Shown piece by piece: positions 24,524-32,358 of a stretch of DNA of 43,509 nucleotides. The notes under the pieces were generated by a model that was not told where the DNA came from, ran no database searches, and saw only the letters and a list, made by a program, of their open reading frames with translations. The translations under genes were made by a program, and so were the position numbers. Source of the stretch: an uncultured Merdimonas sp. (GTDB taxonomy: Bacteria; Bacillota; Clostridia; Lachnospirales; Lachnospiraceae); NCBI GenBank assembly GCA_944375725.1, contig CALWAZ010000031.1, forward strand, positions 1 through 43,509, written 5' to 3'. Every line of letters begins with the position of its first letter. Position 1 is the stretch's first letter.

Positions 24524-26488
24524 TTGGAGAATTATACCAAGTACAGGTTGAAAGGAAAAGATGAGCTTGTGTCATTACTGGCCGATAAAGACAATCTGTT
24601 CATCATTGCCTGCAACAAGTGCTTCAAAGAATTTGAGACGATTGACGAACCAGATTGTGGTGAGTTTGAAAAGATTGCTGCTGAGTGCGGAAAGACCGTC
24701 ATCGGCAGCGCGAAGGTTGATTTCCTGTGCAACAAGGTCCAGACGGAAAGAGTCATGGAAGGCATGATTCCGGAAGGCGCGGAGAATGTGTTTGTGATCT
24801 CCTGCGGACTGGGAATCCAGACCGTTGCGGATCTGGCAGGAAAGCCTGTTTATGCGGCCAGCAATTCACTGAATTACAGAGGATACCACGGCATGGCTCT
24901 TACAGAGCGCAAGTGCGGGGCGTGCGCCCAGTGCTATCTGAATGTGACCGGCGGTATCTGTCCTGTGGTGGACTGTTCCAAGAGCCTGCTGAATGGCCAG
25001 TGCGGAGGAGCAAAAGACGGCAAGTGTGAGGTAGACAGCACAAAGGACTGTGCCTGGGAGAAGATTTACGAGAGGCTGGAGAAGCAGGGACGTCTGGAAG
25101 AGTTCCTGAATCAGCCGGTTCAGATGCGTGATTATTCCAAGGTAAACCATAAGCTGATCAGTGAGTATGTAAAGTCCATCCGCGAGAACCGTCTGGAAGG
25201 CTACTACGGCGGTGTGCATCCTTCAGAGCGCAAGGAATTTACCGAGCATCTGGCTCTGAAGAGATTCCCGGATCCGGAGGAGGTAGTGATTCCGCTGTCC
25301 ATGCATGCGGGCGCTCCGGCAAATCCTGTAGTGCAGGTGGGAGATACCGTAAAGGTAGGCCAGAAGATTGGCGAGGCGGCTGCCTTCATCAGCAGCAATA
25401 TCCATTCCAGCGTAAGCGGAACGGTCACTGCCATTGAGAACCGTCCCCATGCCACAAGAGGCGAATGTCTGTCCGTTGTGATTCGTTCAGACGGAAAGAA
25501 TACGCTGGATGAGTCTGTGAAACCCCATAAGCCTCTGGACGAGCTGACTCCGGAGGAGATTGTGGACATTATACAGGAAGCGGGAATCGTCGGAATGGGC
25601 GGCGCAGGCTTCCCCACCTCTGTAAAGCTGAAGCCCGCAAAGCCGGTAGATACCATTCTGCTGAACGGCTGTGAGTGCGAGCCTCTGCTGACCGCGGACC
25701 ACAGAGTGCTTCTGGAGTACGCGGATGATGTCATCTTCGGTCTGAAGGCCATTATCAAGGCGGTAGGAGCTGAAAAGGGCGTGATTGTCATTGAGGACAA
25801 CAAGCCGGATGCCATCGAGCTTATGAGAGAGAAGACCGCTGAGTACAGCAATATTGAAGTAGTGGCGGCCAGAACAAAATATCCTCAGGGCGCTGAGAAG
25901 ATGCTGATTAAGCGTGTGACGGGAAGAAAGGTTCCCAGCGGCGGACTTCCCGCGGATGTGGGCTGCGTCGTGAGCAACATCAGCACCACGAAAGCAATTT
26001 CCGACGCTATTCAGACAGGCATGCCTCTGATTGAGCGTGTGGTGACCGTGACCGGCGAGAGACTGAAGAACCCGGGCAACTTTATCGTGAAGATCGGAAC
26101 AAACACAAAGGATCTGATCGATTACTGCGGCGGCATCACAGGCGAGGGCGAGGTGACCATCAAAGCGGGCGGACCGATGATGGGCTTCCTCCTTTCCGAT
26201 ACGAATGTGCCGATTATGAAGGGCTCAAACGGAATCATTGCCGTAGATACAGATCATACGGCTGAGCAGCCCTGTATCAAGTGCGGCCGCTGTATGGATG
26301 TATGTCCCATGGAGCTTTCTCCGCTGTATTTTGCAAAATTTGCGGATGAGCAGAACTGGCAGGGCATGAAGGACAAGAATGTAATGGATTGTATCGAGTG
26401 CCGCAGCTGCGAGTATATCTGTTCCTCCAAGATTCCGCTGGTAGCCAAGATCAAAGCCGGAAAAACTGCAGTAAGGGGGATGAAGTAA
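24524..26488 (+). CDS. rnfC2: MetV-like/RnfC fusion, RnfC2 subunit of the methylene-tetrahydrofolate reductase complex
   Basis: 654 residues in two parts. Residues 1 to about 205 are a MetV-like zinc/iron-sulfur domain with CNKC, CGACAQC, TGGICP and NGQCGG motifs, closely similar to the separate MetV encoded next. From about 225 on it is RnfC-like, with the barrel-sandwich region (HAGAPANPVVQVGDTVKVGQ), a Gly-rich flavin/NADH-binding stretch (GIVGMGGAGFPTSVK) and two C-terminal cluster motifs, CIKCGRCMDVCP and CIECRSCEYIC. In Acetobacterium woodii a MetF-MetV-RnfC2 complex reduces methylene-THF with NADH. This gene fits the NADH-oxidising subunit. The start is TTG at 24524 with GGAAGGTG upstream. 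One base separates it from metV. Confidence 0.9.
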   Translation: MENYTKYRLKGKDELVSLLADKDNLFIIACNKCFKEFETIDEPDCGEFEKIAAECGKTVIGSAKVDFLCNKVQTERVMEGMIPEGAENVFVISCGLGIQTVADLAGKPVYAASNSLNYRGYHGMALTERKCGACAQCYLNVTGGICPVVDCSKSLLNGQCGGAKDGKCEVDSTKDCAWEKIYERLEKQGRLEEFLNQPVQMRDYSKVNHKLISEYVKSIRENRLEGYYGGVHPSERKEFTEHLALKRFPDPEEVVIPLSMHAGAPANPVVQVGDTVKVGQKIGEAAAFISSNIHSSVSGTVTAIENRPHATRGECLSVVIRSDGKNTLDESVKPHKPLDELTPEEIVDIIQEAGIVGMGGAGFPTSVKLKPAKPVDTILLNGCECEPLLTADHRVLLEYADDVIFGLKAIIKAVGAEKGVIVIEDNKPDAIELMREKTAEYSNIEVVAARTKYPQGAEKMLIKRVTGRKVPSGGLPADVGCVVSNISTTKAISDAIQTGMPLIERVVTVTGERLKNPGNFIVKIGTNTKDLIDYCGGITGEGEVTIKAGGPMMGFLLSDTNVPIMKGSNGIIAVDTDHTAEQPCIKCGRCMDVCPMELSPLYFAKFADEQNWQGMKDKNVMDCIECRSCEYICSSKIPLVAKIKAGKTAVRGMK

Positions 26489-26489
26489 T

Positions 26490-27113
26490 ATGTTAATTAC
26501 CGAATTAAAGGCCAGAGAAGCCATCGCGTCCCTGGTAGACGGAAAAAAGGTTTTCATCATCAACTGTGAAGGCTGCAAAGAAGTTCATTTTCCGGAAAAG
26601 GAAGCCAAAGAGCTTGAAAAGGAGCTGGCGGCTGAGGGAAGATTGACCGGAAGCATTACGACAGATTATATCTGCAATCCGGAAAATATGCAGCTGCGCC
26701 TGAAGAATCATATGAGTGAGATCGAGGCTGCGGACGCGGTGCTCGTGCTCTCCTGCGGTGTAGGCGTACAGACCATCGCTGGTTATCTGGAAGGAAAGCC
26801 GGTATACGCGGCCTGTGATACTTATCCGCTGCCGGGATTCCAGGGTGTCACTCCGCTGGAGTACGAGTGTGATCAGTGCGGCGAGTGCTGGCTGAATCTG
26901 ACCGGAGGCATCTGCCCCATCACTGCCTGTTCCAAGAGTCTGGTAAACGGACAGTGCGGCGGTTCCAAGAACGGCATGTGCGAGGTGGATGGCGATATGG
27001 AGTGCGGCTGGGAACGCATTTACAGACGGCTGGCTCAGCTGGGACGGCTGGATCTGCTCAAGTGCCCCACTCAGGTGCGCAATTTCGCGACAGATGAAGA
27101 GGTTTCTAAGTAA
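26490..27113 (+). CDS. metV: Methylene-tetrahydrofolate reductase, MetV subunit
   Basis: 207 residues. This is the iron-sulfur/zinc MetV (MTHFR C-terminal domain family): INCEGC, DYICN, DQCGECW, TGGICP, CSKSL and NGQCGG hold the conserved cysteines. MetV passes electrons to the flavin of MetF in the methyl branch of the Wood-Ljungdahl pathway. It is paralogous to the N-terminal domain of the gene before it: both share TGGICP, CSKSL, NGQCGG and a C-W-E-x-I-Y-x-R-L stretch near the end. The start at 26490 is one base past the previous stop, so translation is probably coupled. Confidence 0.93.
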   Translation: MLITELKAREAIASLVDGKKVFIINCEGCKEVHFPEKEAKELEKELAAEGRLTGSITTDYICNPENMQLRLKNHMSEIEAADAVLVLSCGVGVQTIAGYLEGKPVYAACDTYPLPGFQGVTPLEYECDQCGECWLNLTGGICPITACSKSLVNGQCGGSKNGMCEVDGDMECGWERIYRRLAQLGRLDLLKCPTQVRNFATDEEVSK

Positions 27114-27151
27114 GAAATACTTAAAATATCAATGATTAGGAGCAATGTATA

Positions 27152-28030
27152 ATGAAGATTACGGAGTTATTTGAACGTGGCGAATTTGTTGTTTCTGCGG
27201 AAGTAGGACCGCCAAAAGGATTTCATGTGGAGAAACAGCTGGAGGAGGCAAAGACCTATCTGAGCGGTGTGGCCGCAGTGAACGTGACAGACAATCAGTC
27301 CTCCGTTATGCGTCTTGGCTCTCTGGCTATGTGCAAGGCTCTGAAGGATGAGGGACTTACCCCGATCTTCCAGCTGGCCTGCCGTGACCGCAACCGGATC
27401 GCTCTGGAGTCTGATCTGCTGAGCGCCGCAATGTTCGGCATCGAGAACATTCTCTGCCTGACAGGAGACCATACAAAGCTGGGCGATCATCCCCAGGCAA
27501 AACCGGTATTTGATCTGGATTCCGTTTCCCTGCTCCACGCAGTGACGAAGCTGGAAGAAGGAGAGGATCTGGGTGGAAACAAGCTGGTAGGCGAGCCGCC
27601 TAAGTTCGCAAAAGGCGCTGTGGTATCTCCCTGCAGCGATTCTGTAGATGCGCAGCTTGCGAAGATGGAGAGAAAGGTAGCCGCAGGCGCTGAATATTTC
27701 CAGACTCAGGCTGTATTTGAGCCGGAGAAATTCATTAAGTTCATGGAGAAGGCAAAACAGTTCGGCAAGCCGGTTCAGGTGGGAATCATCATTCCGAAGT
27801 CTGCCGGAATGGTACGTTTCATGAACAATAATGTGGCCGGCATCCATGTTCCCGATGAGATGATCGAGGAGCTGAAAAAGGATCCGGAGAAGGCTAAGGC
27901 GGGAATCACCGGCGTAGAGATTGCGGCCCGCATTATCAAAGAATGTAAGCCGTACTGCCAGGGTGTACATATCATGGCACTGGGCTGGGAGTCCAAGGTA
28001 CCGGAGCTTTTGAAAGCAGCCGGAATCTAA
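27152..28030 (+). CDS. metF: Methylene-tetrahydrofolate reductase, MetF catalytic subunit
   Basis: 292 residues, a TIM-barrel flavoprotein that reduces 5,10-methylene-THF to 5-methyl-THF. Conserved parts are the start FVVSAEVGPPKG, the cofactor/substrate strand FQLACRDRNRIALESDLLSA, LCLTGDH and FQTQAVFEPEKF. Its length matches the short bacterial MetF that needs partner subunits. It lies 38 bases after metV with AGGAGC before the ATG. Its product feeds AcsE, which lies about 27 kb to the left. A strong terminator closes the operon. Confidence 0.95.
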   Translation: MKITELFERGEFVVSAEVGPPKGFHVEKQLEEAKTYLSGVAAVNVTDNQSSVMRLGSLAMCKALKDEGLTPIFQLACRDRNRIALESDLLSAAMFGIENILCLTGDHTKLGDHPQAKPVFDLDSVSLLHAVTKLEEGEDLGGNKLVGEPPKFAKGAVVSPCSDSVDAQLAKMERKVAAGAEYFQTQAVFEPEKFIKFMEKAKQFGKPVQVGIIIPKSAGMVRFMNNNVAGIHVPDEMIEELKKDPEKAKAGITGVEIAARIIKECKPYCQGVHIMALGWESKVPELLKAAGI

Positions 28031-28075
28031 TCCGGGATCGGTATCGAAGTACTGTCAGAGTAAAAAGATAAAATG

Positions 28076-28120
28076 ACCGCTGTGAAAGCAGAGTAATCCT
28101 CTGCTTTTCCAGCGGTTTTT
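28076..28120 (+). terminator. Terminator after metF
   Basis: ACCGCTG and AAAGCAGAG pair with CTCTGCTTT and CAGCGGT around TAATC, with a 2-base mismatch in each arm, followed by five T. Confidence 0.9.
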
Positions 28121-28209
28121 AACATTCAGAGCCAGGCGGCACTGATTCAGAGCTCTTTCACCTTTTCATGCTTTCCCTGTTTTCCCTGCCTGGAACCGCG
28201 AAAAGCCTG

Positions 28210-28806
28210 TCAGTTCTTTTCGTCCCGCTGATCGTGGATCAGAAAGGATTCCAGACCGGCCCGGATAAAACGGTCTATGGTCTGCTGAATCTGTTTCCAG
28301 TCGGGGCAGTGGTTGCGGAGCATAACCTTATTGATAGCCAGGCAGCCGTTCATCTGGAAATAGAAGATGGCCTCGGCCTCCTGGAATGTGAGAAGACTGT
28401 GTGACATCAGCCAGGTTACATAGTCTTCTTTTGTATTTTCCGACATCTTTTCAATGATTCGGGCAGAGATGGTATCGTCAAGAAAGAGAGCCTGGTACCG
28501 GCCGCTGCTTTGCAGACGGTCACAGAAGGGATAGGAGCAGTTCTCCGTTCTTTGACCGGGACAGAGAACGTGGTCGATGACGCCTGCGGTCTCTTTCAGG
28601 ATTTCGTTCAGTATATCATCCAGAACGTCACTGGTATCATAATAATGCAGATAAAAGGTGCCCCGGTTGATGTCCGCCAGCTTACAGATTTCAGTAACGG
28701 TGATTTTTGGAAACTGCTTTTCGTTCAGAAGCTTCAGAAAAGTATCTTTGATAATTTGGCGGGTGTAGCGGGTCCGCCGGTCCTCCCGTGGTGTCTTTCC
28801 TGGCAT
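28210..28806 (-). CDS. TetR family transcriptional regulator
   Basis: 198 residues from the ATG at 28806, which has AAGGAGG before it; the open frame extends to 28839. The N-terminal helix-turn-helix (RTRYTRQIIKDTFLKLLNEK, then VTEICKLADINRGTFYLHYY) fits TetR. The C-terminal domain is of the TetR_C_7-like sort seen in low-GC Firmicutes (CGRY-like RYQALFLDD). It is divergent from acsF, and the intergenic region has opposed promoters sharing a palindrome, so it likely regulates itself and acsF. Being placed between metF and acsF, it is a candidate regulator of nickel insertion or carbonyl-branch genes, an inference from location. Confidence 0.9.
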   Translation of the reverse strand: MPGKTPREDRRTRYTRQIIKDTFLKLLNEKQFPKITVTEICKLADINRGTFYLHYYDTSDVLDDILNEILKETAGVIDHVLCPGQRTENCSYPFCDRLQSSGRYQALFLDDTISARIIEKMSENTKEDYVTWLMSHSLLTFQEAEAIFYFQMNGCLAINKVMLRNHCPDWKQIQQTIDRFIRAGLESFLIHDQRDEKN

Positions 28807-28887
28807 TATGCGTCCTCCTTGTCCGGATTTCCTCAACAATCTGTCCGGTTTTGTTCAGAAACCGTACAGATGGGAAAAGATTGGTGA

Positions 28888-28936
28888 TTGTATTTTCCGA
28901 TAGATTGATTATAATCAGGCTGTAAAGATAAATCAA
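28888..28936. promoter_or_regulatory. Overlapping divergent promoters with shared palindromic -10 region
   Basis: Plus strand: TTGTAT (28888-28893), 16 bases, TATAAT (28910-28915), toward acsF. Minus strand: TTGATT (28936-28931), 17 bases, TATAAT (28913-28908), toward the TetR gene. The two -10 boxes lie in the perfect 12-bp palindrome TGATTATAATCA (28906-28917). One bound repressor could block both. Confidence 0.75.
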
Positions 28937-29067
28937 CATATTGTCCAATAAAAAACAGTATGTATGCTCATAGAAGACCGGTGGAAATGCAGAGATGCCG
29001 GATGCAATACAGTCCGGCGGAACACATAGATTCTGCCGGACTAATAAGGAAAGGAAGGAAAGATTTT

Positions 29068-29838
29068 ATGGGACATGTAATTGCGGTAGCCGGAAAAGGC
29101 GGCGTAGGAAAGACCACATTGACGGCGCTCCTGATTCAATATCTGTGCCAGACCGGAAAGAAGCCGGTGCTGGCCGTGGACGCGGACGCCAATTCCAATC
29201 TCAATGAGGTGCTTGGTGTGGAAGTGGGAGTGACCCTTGGGGAGCTCCGGGAAGAGATCGAGCGGGCAGGTTCAGACAGCCGTTATCAGATCCCCGCAGG
29301 AGTGACGAAAAAGGATTACCTGGAGGCGCGTCTGTCAGACGCCATTACAGAGGAGGATGATTTTGATCTGATGGTTATGGGACGCAGCCAGGGACAGGGC
29401 TGTTACTGTTTTGTAAACGGATTGGTTCAGACCCAGATTCAGAAGCTCCAGAGCCATTATCCCTATGTGGTTGTGGATAACGAGGCAGGGATGGAACATA
29501 TCAGCCGTGGCATTCTGCCCATGATGGAAGTGGCAATTCTGGTCAGCGACTGCTCCAGAAGAGGTGTACAGGCGGCAGGCCGGATCGCAGCCCTTATGAA
29601 GGAATTGAATTTCAAGCCCAGGAGAGTGGGACTGATTGTAAACCGGGCTCCGGAAGGAAAGCTGGACGCGGGAACAATGGAAGAGATTCAGAACCAGAAT
29701 CTGGAGCTTCTGGGAGTGGTTCCGCATGATGATATGATTTACCGGTTCGATTGCGATGGAAAGCCCATTGTACAGCTGCCGGCAGATTCCCCGGTGCGGA
29801 AGGCTCTCCGGGAGATTGTGGAAAAGCTGGGACTTTGA
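29068..29838 (+). CDS. acsF: CO dehydrogenase/acetyl-CoA synthase nickel-insertion ATPase (CooC/AcsF)
   Basis: 256 residues from ATG 29068, which has AAGGAAGG upstream. The P-loop is a MinD/SIMIBI type (GKGGVGKTT, 9-17) with DADANSN as switch region. The Cys-x-Cys of CooC-type nickel ATPases is present as GCYC at Cys112 and Cys114. VVDNEAGMEHISRG is the family's second conserved motif. It loads nickel into the CODH C-cluster or the ACS A-cluster using ATP; which of the two cannot be decided from sequence. It is divergent from TetR and starts a short operon with a DUF3786 gene. Confidence 0.93.
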   Translation: MGHVIAVAGKGGVGKTTLTALLIQYLCQTGKKPVLAVDADANSNLNEVLGVEVGVTLGELREEIERAGSDSRYQIPAGVTKKDYLEARLSDAITEEDDFDLMVMGRSQGQGCYCFVNGLVQTQIQKLQSHYPYVVVDNEAGMEHISRGILPMMEVAILVSDCSRRGVQAAGRIAALMKELNFKPRRVGLIVNRAPEGKLDAGTMEEIQNQNLELLGVVPHDDMIYRFDCDGKPIVQLPADSPVRKALREIVEKLGL

Positions 29839-29939
29839 CGTGTATGGGGCCGGGATGATACCGAAGAGAGGATGCGGAAAATTACGCTGCGGGATATTCC
29901 GGCCCGCTATAAGGAATAAATACAGGAAGGAAATGGCGG

Positions 29940-30596
29940 ATGATGACTGACAGCAGAATCCGGAATCGGGCTTTCGATGAAATGCGGAAGCCTGCCCTGC
30001 AGCGCCTGGAAGGAAAGGAACCAGGTATGATTGAGAAAAATACAGGGATCCCTTACGACAGGGAGAAAAACGTGTTCTCCCTGAAAAGCCTGGGAAAGAA
30101 AATAGAAATCCAGTATCCCTGCTATGAGATAAGGCCGGAGCTGAACGAATGGCATCACCTTCTGCTTCTGCATTATCTGGATATGGCGGACGGCGCGGAA
30201 CCGGAAGGGGAGCCGATGGCTTTTGGCGATCTGCCCGGCGGGATGGCCCGGGGAGGCGGTTTTGACCGGCAGAGTGAGAGAACATTAAGCCGGGAGCTGG
30301 GAAACGGAAATCCCGCGCAGGTCAGAAAGGCATGCGGGATGCTTGGCGGGGAGATAAAGCCTTCCAATGCGGATCTTTGCGCAGTCTTTTCAGTTTTTCC
30401 ATTTTATCCGCTCACCTTGAAGCTCTGGTTCGCGGATGAGGATATTCCGGGGAGCGGAAGAATGTTTCTGGATAAAAGCGCGGCGCATTTCCTGTCTGTA
30501 GAAGATGCGGTGACAGCCGGAACGCTGCTTCTGGAAGAATTGATAAAGGAATACCGGAAGCTTTGCCAGGAAGGATACACGAAAAGGAAAGATTAG
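29940..30596 (+). CDS. DUF3786 domain-containing protein
   Basis: 218 residues. The pattern (RNRAFDEMRKPALQRLEGK, then a gap and YPCYEIRPELNEWHHLLLLH, LSVEDAVTAGTLLLEELI) fits DUF3786, a family found often near CODH/ACS and other corrinoid/Ni enzyme genes in anaerobes. Its function is unknown. It follows acsF by about 100 bases, in which a tiny 15-codon frame (29872-29919) is visible but unsupported. Two ATGs are tandem (29940, 29943), with AGGAAGG upstream. Association suggests a role in assembly or activation of the CODH/ACS system. Confidence 0.8.
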   Translation: MMTDSRIRNRAFDEMRKPALQRLEGKEPGMIEKNTGIPYDREKNVFSLKSLGKKIEIQYPCYEIRPELNEWHHLLLLHYLDMADGAEPEGEPMAFGDLPGGMARGGGFDRQSERTLSRELGNGNPAQVRKACGMLGGEIKPSNADLCAVFSVFPFYPLTLKLWFADEDIPGSGRMFLDKSAAHFLSVEDAVTAGTLLLEELIKEYRKLCQEGYTKRKD

Positions 30597-30669
30597 ATTC
30601 TGTATATTGGCTCTGGCCTGCTTATAATCTCAAAACTGAATATCATGCATTTATTAGCGCTGTCACCAG

Positions 30670-30707
30670 GCAGGAAATCTTATTCAATGAAGATTTCCTG
30701 CTTTTTC
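30670..30707 (+). terminator. Terminator after the DUF3786 gene
   Basis: A 12-bp perfect stem (GCAGGAAATCTT, 30670-30681, with 30690-30701) and an 8-base loop, then five T. Confidence 0.9.
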
Positions 30708-30781
30708 ATTGTAAGGATTGTTTGTATTATTATGCGGCGGACCATTCATTTTAGCTATGAATCATGATAAAATATAAGCAT

Positions 30782-30810
30782 TTTACTTGGGAATAGATTG
30801 TATTTATAAT
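30782..30810 (+). promoter_or_regulatory. Promoter for the exported-flavodoxin operon
   Basis: TTTACT (30782-30787), a 17-base spacer and consensus TATAAT (30805-30810), 50 bases before the ATG at 30860. Confidence 0.75.
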
Positions 30811-30859
30811 CGAAATGTAAACAGAGGAATGTACAGAAATTTTGAAAGGATGAGGAATT

Positions 30860-31588
30860 ATGAAAAAACTGCTTTGCGTGCTTCTGGCCGGGGTTTTGGC
30901 TCTTTCCATGGCGGCCTGCGGAAACAGCGCACAGAACACGGAGACGGCGGCAGAGGAACTTCCGGAGTCTGGCGAGGCGGAAGACACAGCTGCGGAAGGC
31001 GGAAATGAGGAAGCACAGGAACCGGAAGAAACAGAAGAGATAGAAGCAGCAGCTGATTCAGCAGACATGGAAGGGACAGAAGAAACAACAGAAACAGCAG
31101 AGAATGGGCAGAATATTCTGATTGCGTATTTTTCCTGGTCGGGCAACACGGAAGAGCTGGCAGGCATGATTCAGAATGAAACAGGCGGAGATTTGTTTGA
31201 GATTGAGCCGGCGGAACCCTATACTGATGATTACGATGCGCTTCTGGACCAGGCCCGGCAGGAACAGCGGGAGAATGCCCGGCCGGAGCTGGCAGGAGAG
31301 GTGGAAAACTGGGACAGCTATGATGTGATCTTTTTGGGGTATCCGGACTGGTGGAGCGACGCTCCCATGGTTGTCTTGAGCTTCCTGGAATCCTATGACT
31401 GTACCGGAAAAACGATTGTCCCGTTCAATACCAGCGGCGGCAGCGGATTTGGAAACAGCCTTGCGAGTATCGAAGAAAGCGCCGCGGGAGCGGAGATTCT
31501 GGAAGGTTTTACCGTAAACGGAGATCAGGTGAGCGGCGCGCAGGCCGATGTGAGCGAGTGGCTTTCTGGTCTGGGCTTTGTACAGTAA
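30860..31588 (+). CDS. Flavodoxin-domain lipoprotein (exported flavodoxin)
   Basis: 242 residues. MKKLLCVLLAGVLALSMAAC is a lipoprotein signal with its lipobox Cys at 20. An acidic linker rich in Glu and Ala runs to about residue 85. The rest is a complete flavodoxin: AYFSWSGNTEELA is the classic phosphate-binding loop, LGYPDWWSDAPMV the aromatic FMN loop, GSGFG a second loop. Its core is paralogous to the cytoplasmic flavodoxin at 15533. A flavodoxin on the outer membrane face is unusual, since the flavin must be acquired outside or folded before export. AGGATGAGG lies before the ATG. It leads an operon with a DUF4405 membrane protein. Confidence 0.93.
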   Translation: MKKLLCVLLAGVLALSMAACGNSAQNTETAAEELPESGEAEDTAAEGGNEEAQEPEETEEIEAAADSADMEGTEETTETAENGQNILIAYFSWSGNTEELAGMIQNETGGDLFEIEPAEPYTDDYDALLDQARQEQRENARPELAGEVENWDSYDVIFLGYPDWWSDAPMVVLSFLESYDCTGKTIVPFNTSGGSGFGNSLASIEESAAGAEILEGFTVNGDQVSGAQADVSEWLSGLGFVQ

Positions 31589-31615
31589 ACATAAACAGAA
31601 CCGGAGGACAGGGAT

Positions 31616-32326
31616 ATGAAGCCGAAGATGGCGGTAAAAATGGCGGTTGACATCTGTATGACGGGACTGCTGCTTTTCCTGGCAGGATACCAGCTCTGGG
31701 GAGAAGAGGCCCATGAATGGGCGGGAGCAGGGATGTTTCTTTTATTCATTCTGCACCATTTTCTGAACCGCGGCTGGTACAGGACCCTGTGGAAAGGGAA
31801 GTATGTGCCGGCGCGGATCCTTCAGCTGGTGATCAACCTGCTTCTGTTTTTGAATATGATCGGGCAGATGATAAGCGGAATCATGCTTTCCCGCTATGTA
31901 TTCGCGTTTCTGCCGCTGTCCGGTGGAATGTCCTTTGCCCGCCTGCTGCACATGGCATCCGCATACTGGGGCTTTGTGCTGATGTCGCTGCATCTGGGGC
32001 TCCATTGGAATATGGCGGCAGGGAGAATGGCAAAAATAAGGCTTTTTTCCCGGCCTTCCAGGTGGAGACGCATTGGGGTAAGAACTGTGGGAACCGCGAT
32101 TGCGGCGTATGGTCTTTTTGCGTTTCTGCGCAGAGATTTGCCCACATATCTGTTTTTGAGAACGCAGTTTGTATTTTTGGATTACAGTGAACCTGCCGTC
32201 CGGTTTTATCTGGACTATCTGGCTATGATGGGATTTTTCATTTTTGCTGCCCATTATCTGTCCAGAGGACTGAAATGGGCCGGAAGCAGACGGAAAAACA
32301 GCCCCCGGAAGCGGGCAGAACTGTGA
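31616..32326 (+). CDS. DUF4405 membrane protein, cytochrome b-like
   Basis: 236 residues with about five hydrophobic helices. It matches DUF4405, a family of four-helix bundles related to cytochrome b561/formate dehydrogenase gamma subunits. Histidines lie in suitable places: EEAHEW and LHHFLN near the start, LLHMAS and SLHLGLHW later; these could be haem ligands, but haem binding is not proven. The C-terminus is basic. GGAGG lies before the ATG. It probably moves electrons through the membrane and would sit between cytoplasmic donors and the exported flavodoxin next door. Confidence 0.82.
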   Translation: MKPKMAVKMAVDICMTGLLLFLAGYQLWGEEAHEWAGAGMFLLFILHHFLNRGWYRTLWKGKYVPARILQLVINLLLFLNMIGQMISGIMLSRYVFAFLPLSGGMSFARLLHMASAYWGFVLMSLHLGLHWNMAAGRMAKIRLFSRPSRWRRIGVRTVGTAIAAYGLFAFLRRDLPTYLFLRTQFVFLDYSEPAVRFYLDYLAMMGFFIFAAHYLSRGLKWAGSRRKNSPRKRAEL

Positions 32327-32358
32327 TATTTACAGGCGGAAGAAAAGAGGTGCAGGAT

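Noticed and set aside
29872..29919. 15-codon frame (MRKITLRDIPARYKE) between acsF and the DUF3786 gene
   Set aside because: A purine-rich RBS-like stretch is present but the frame is too short to support; it could be chance.
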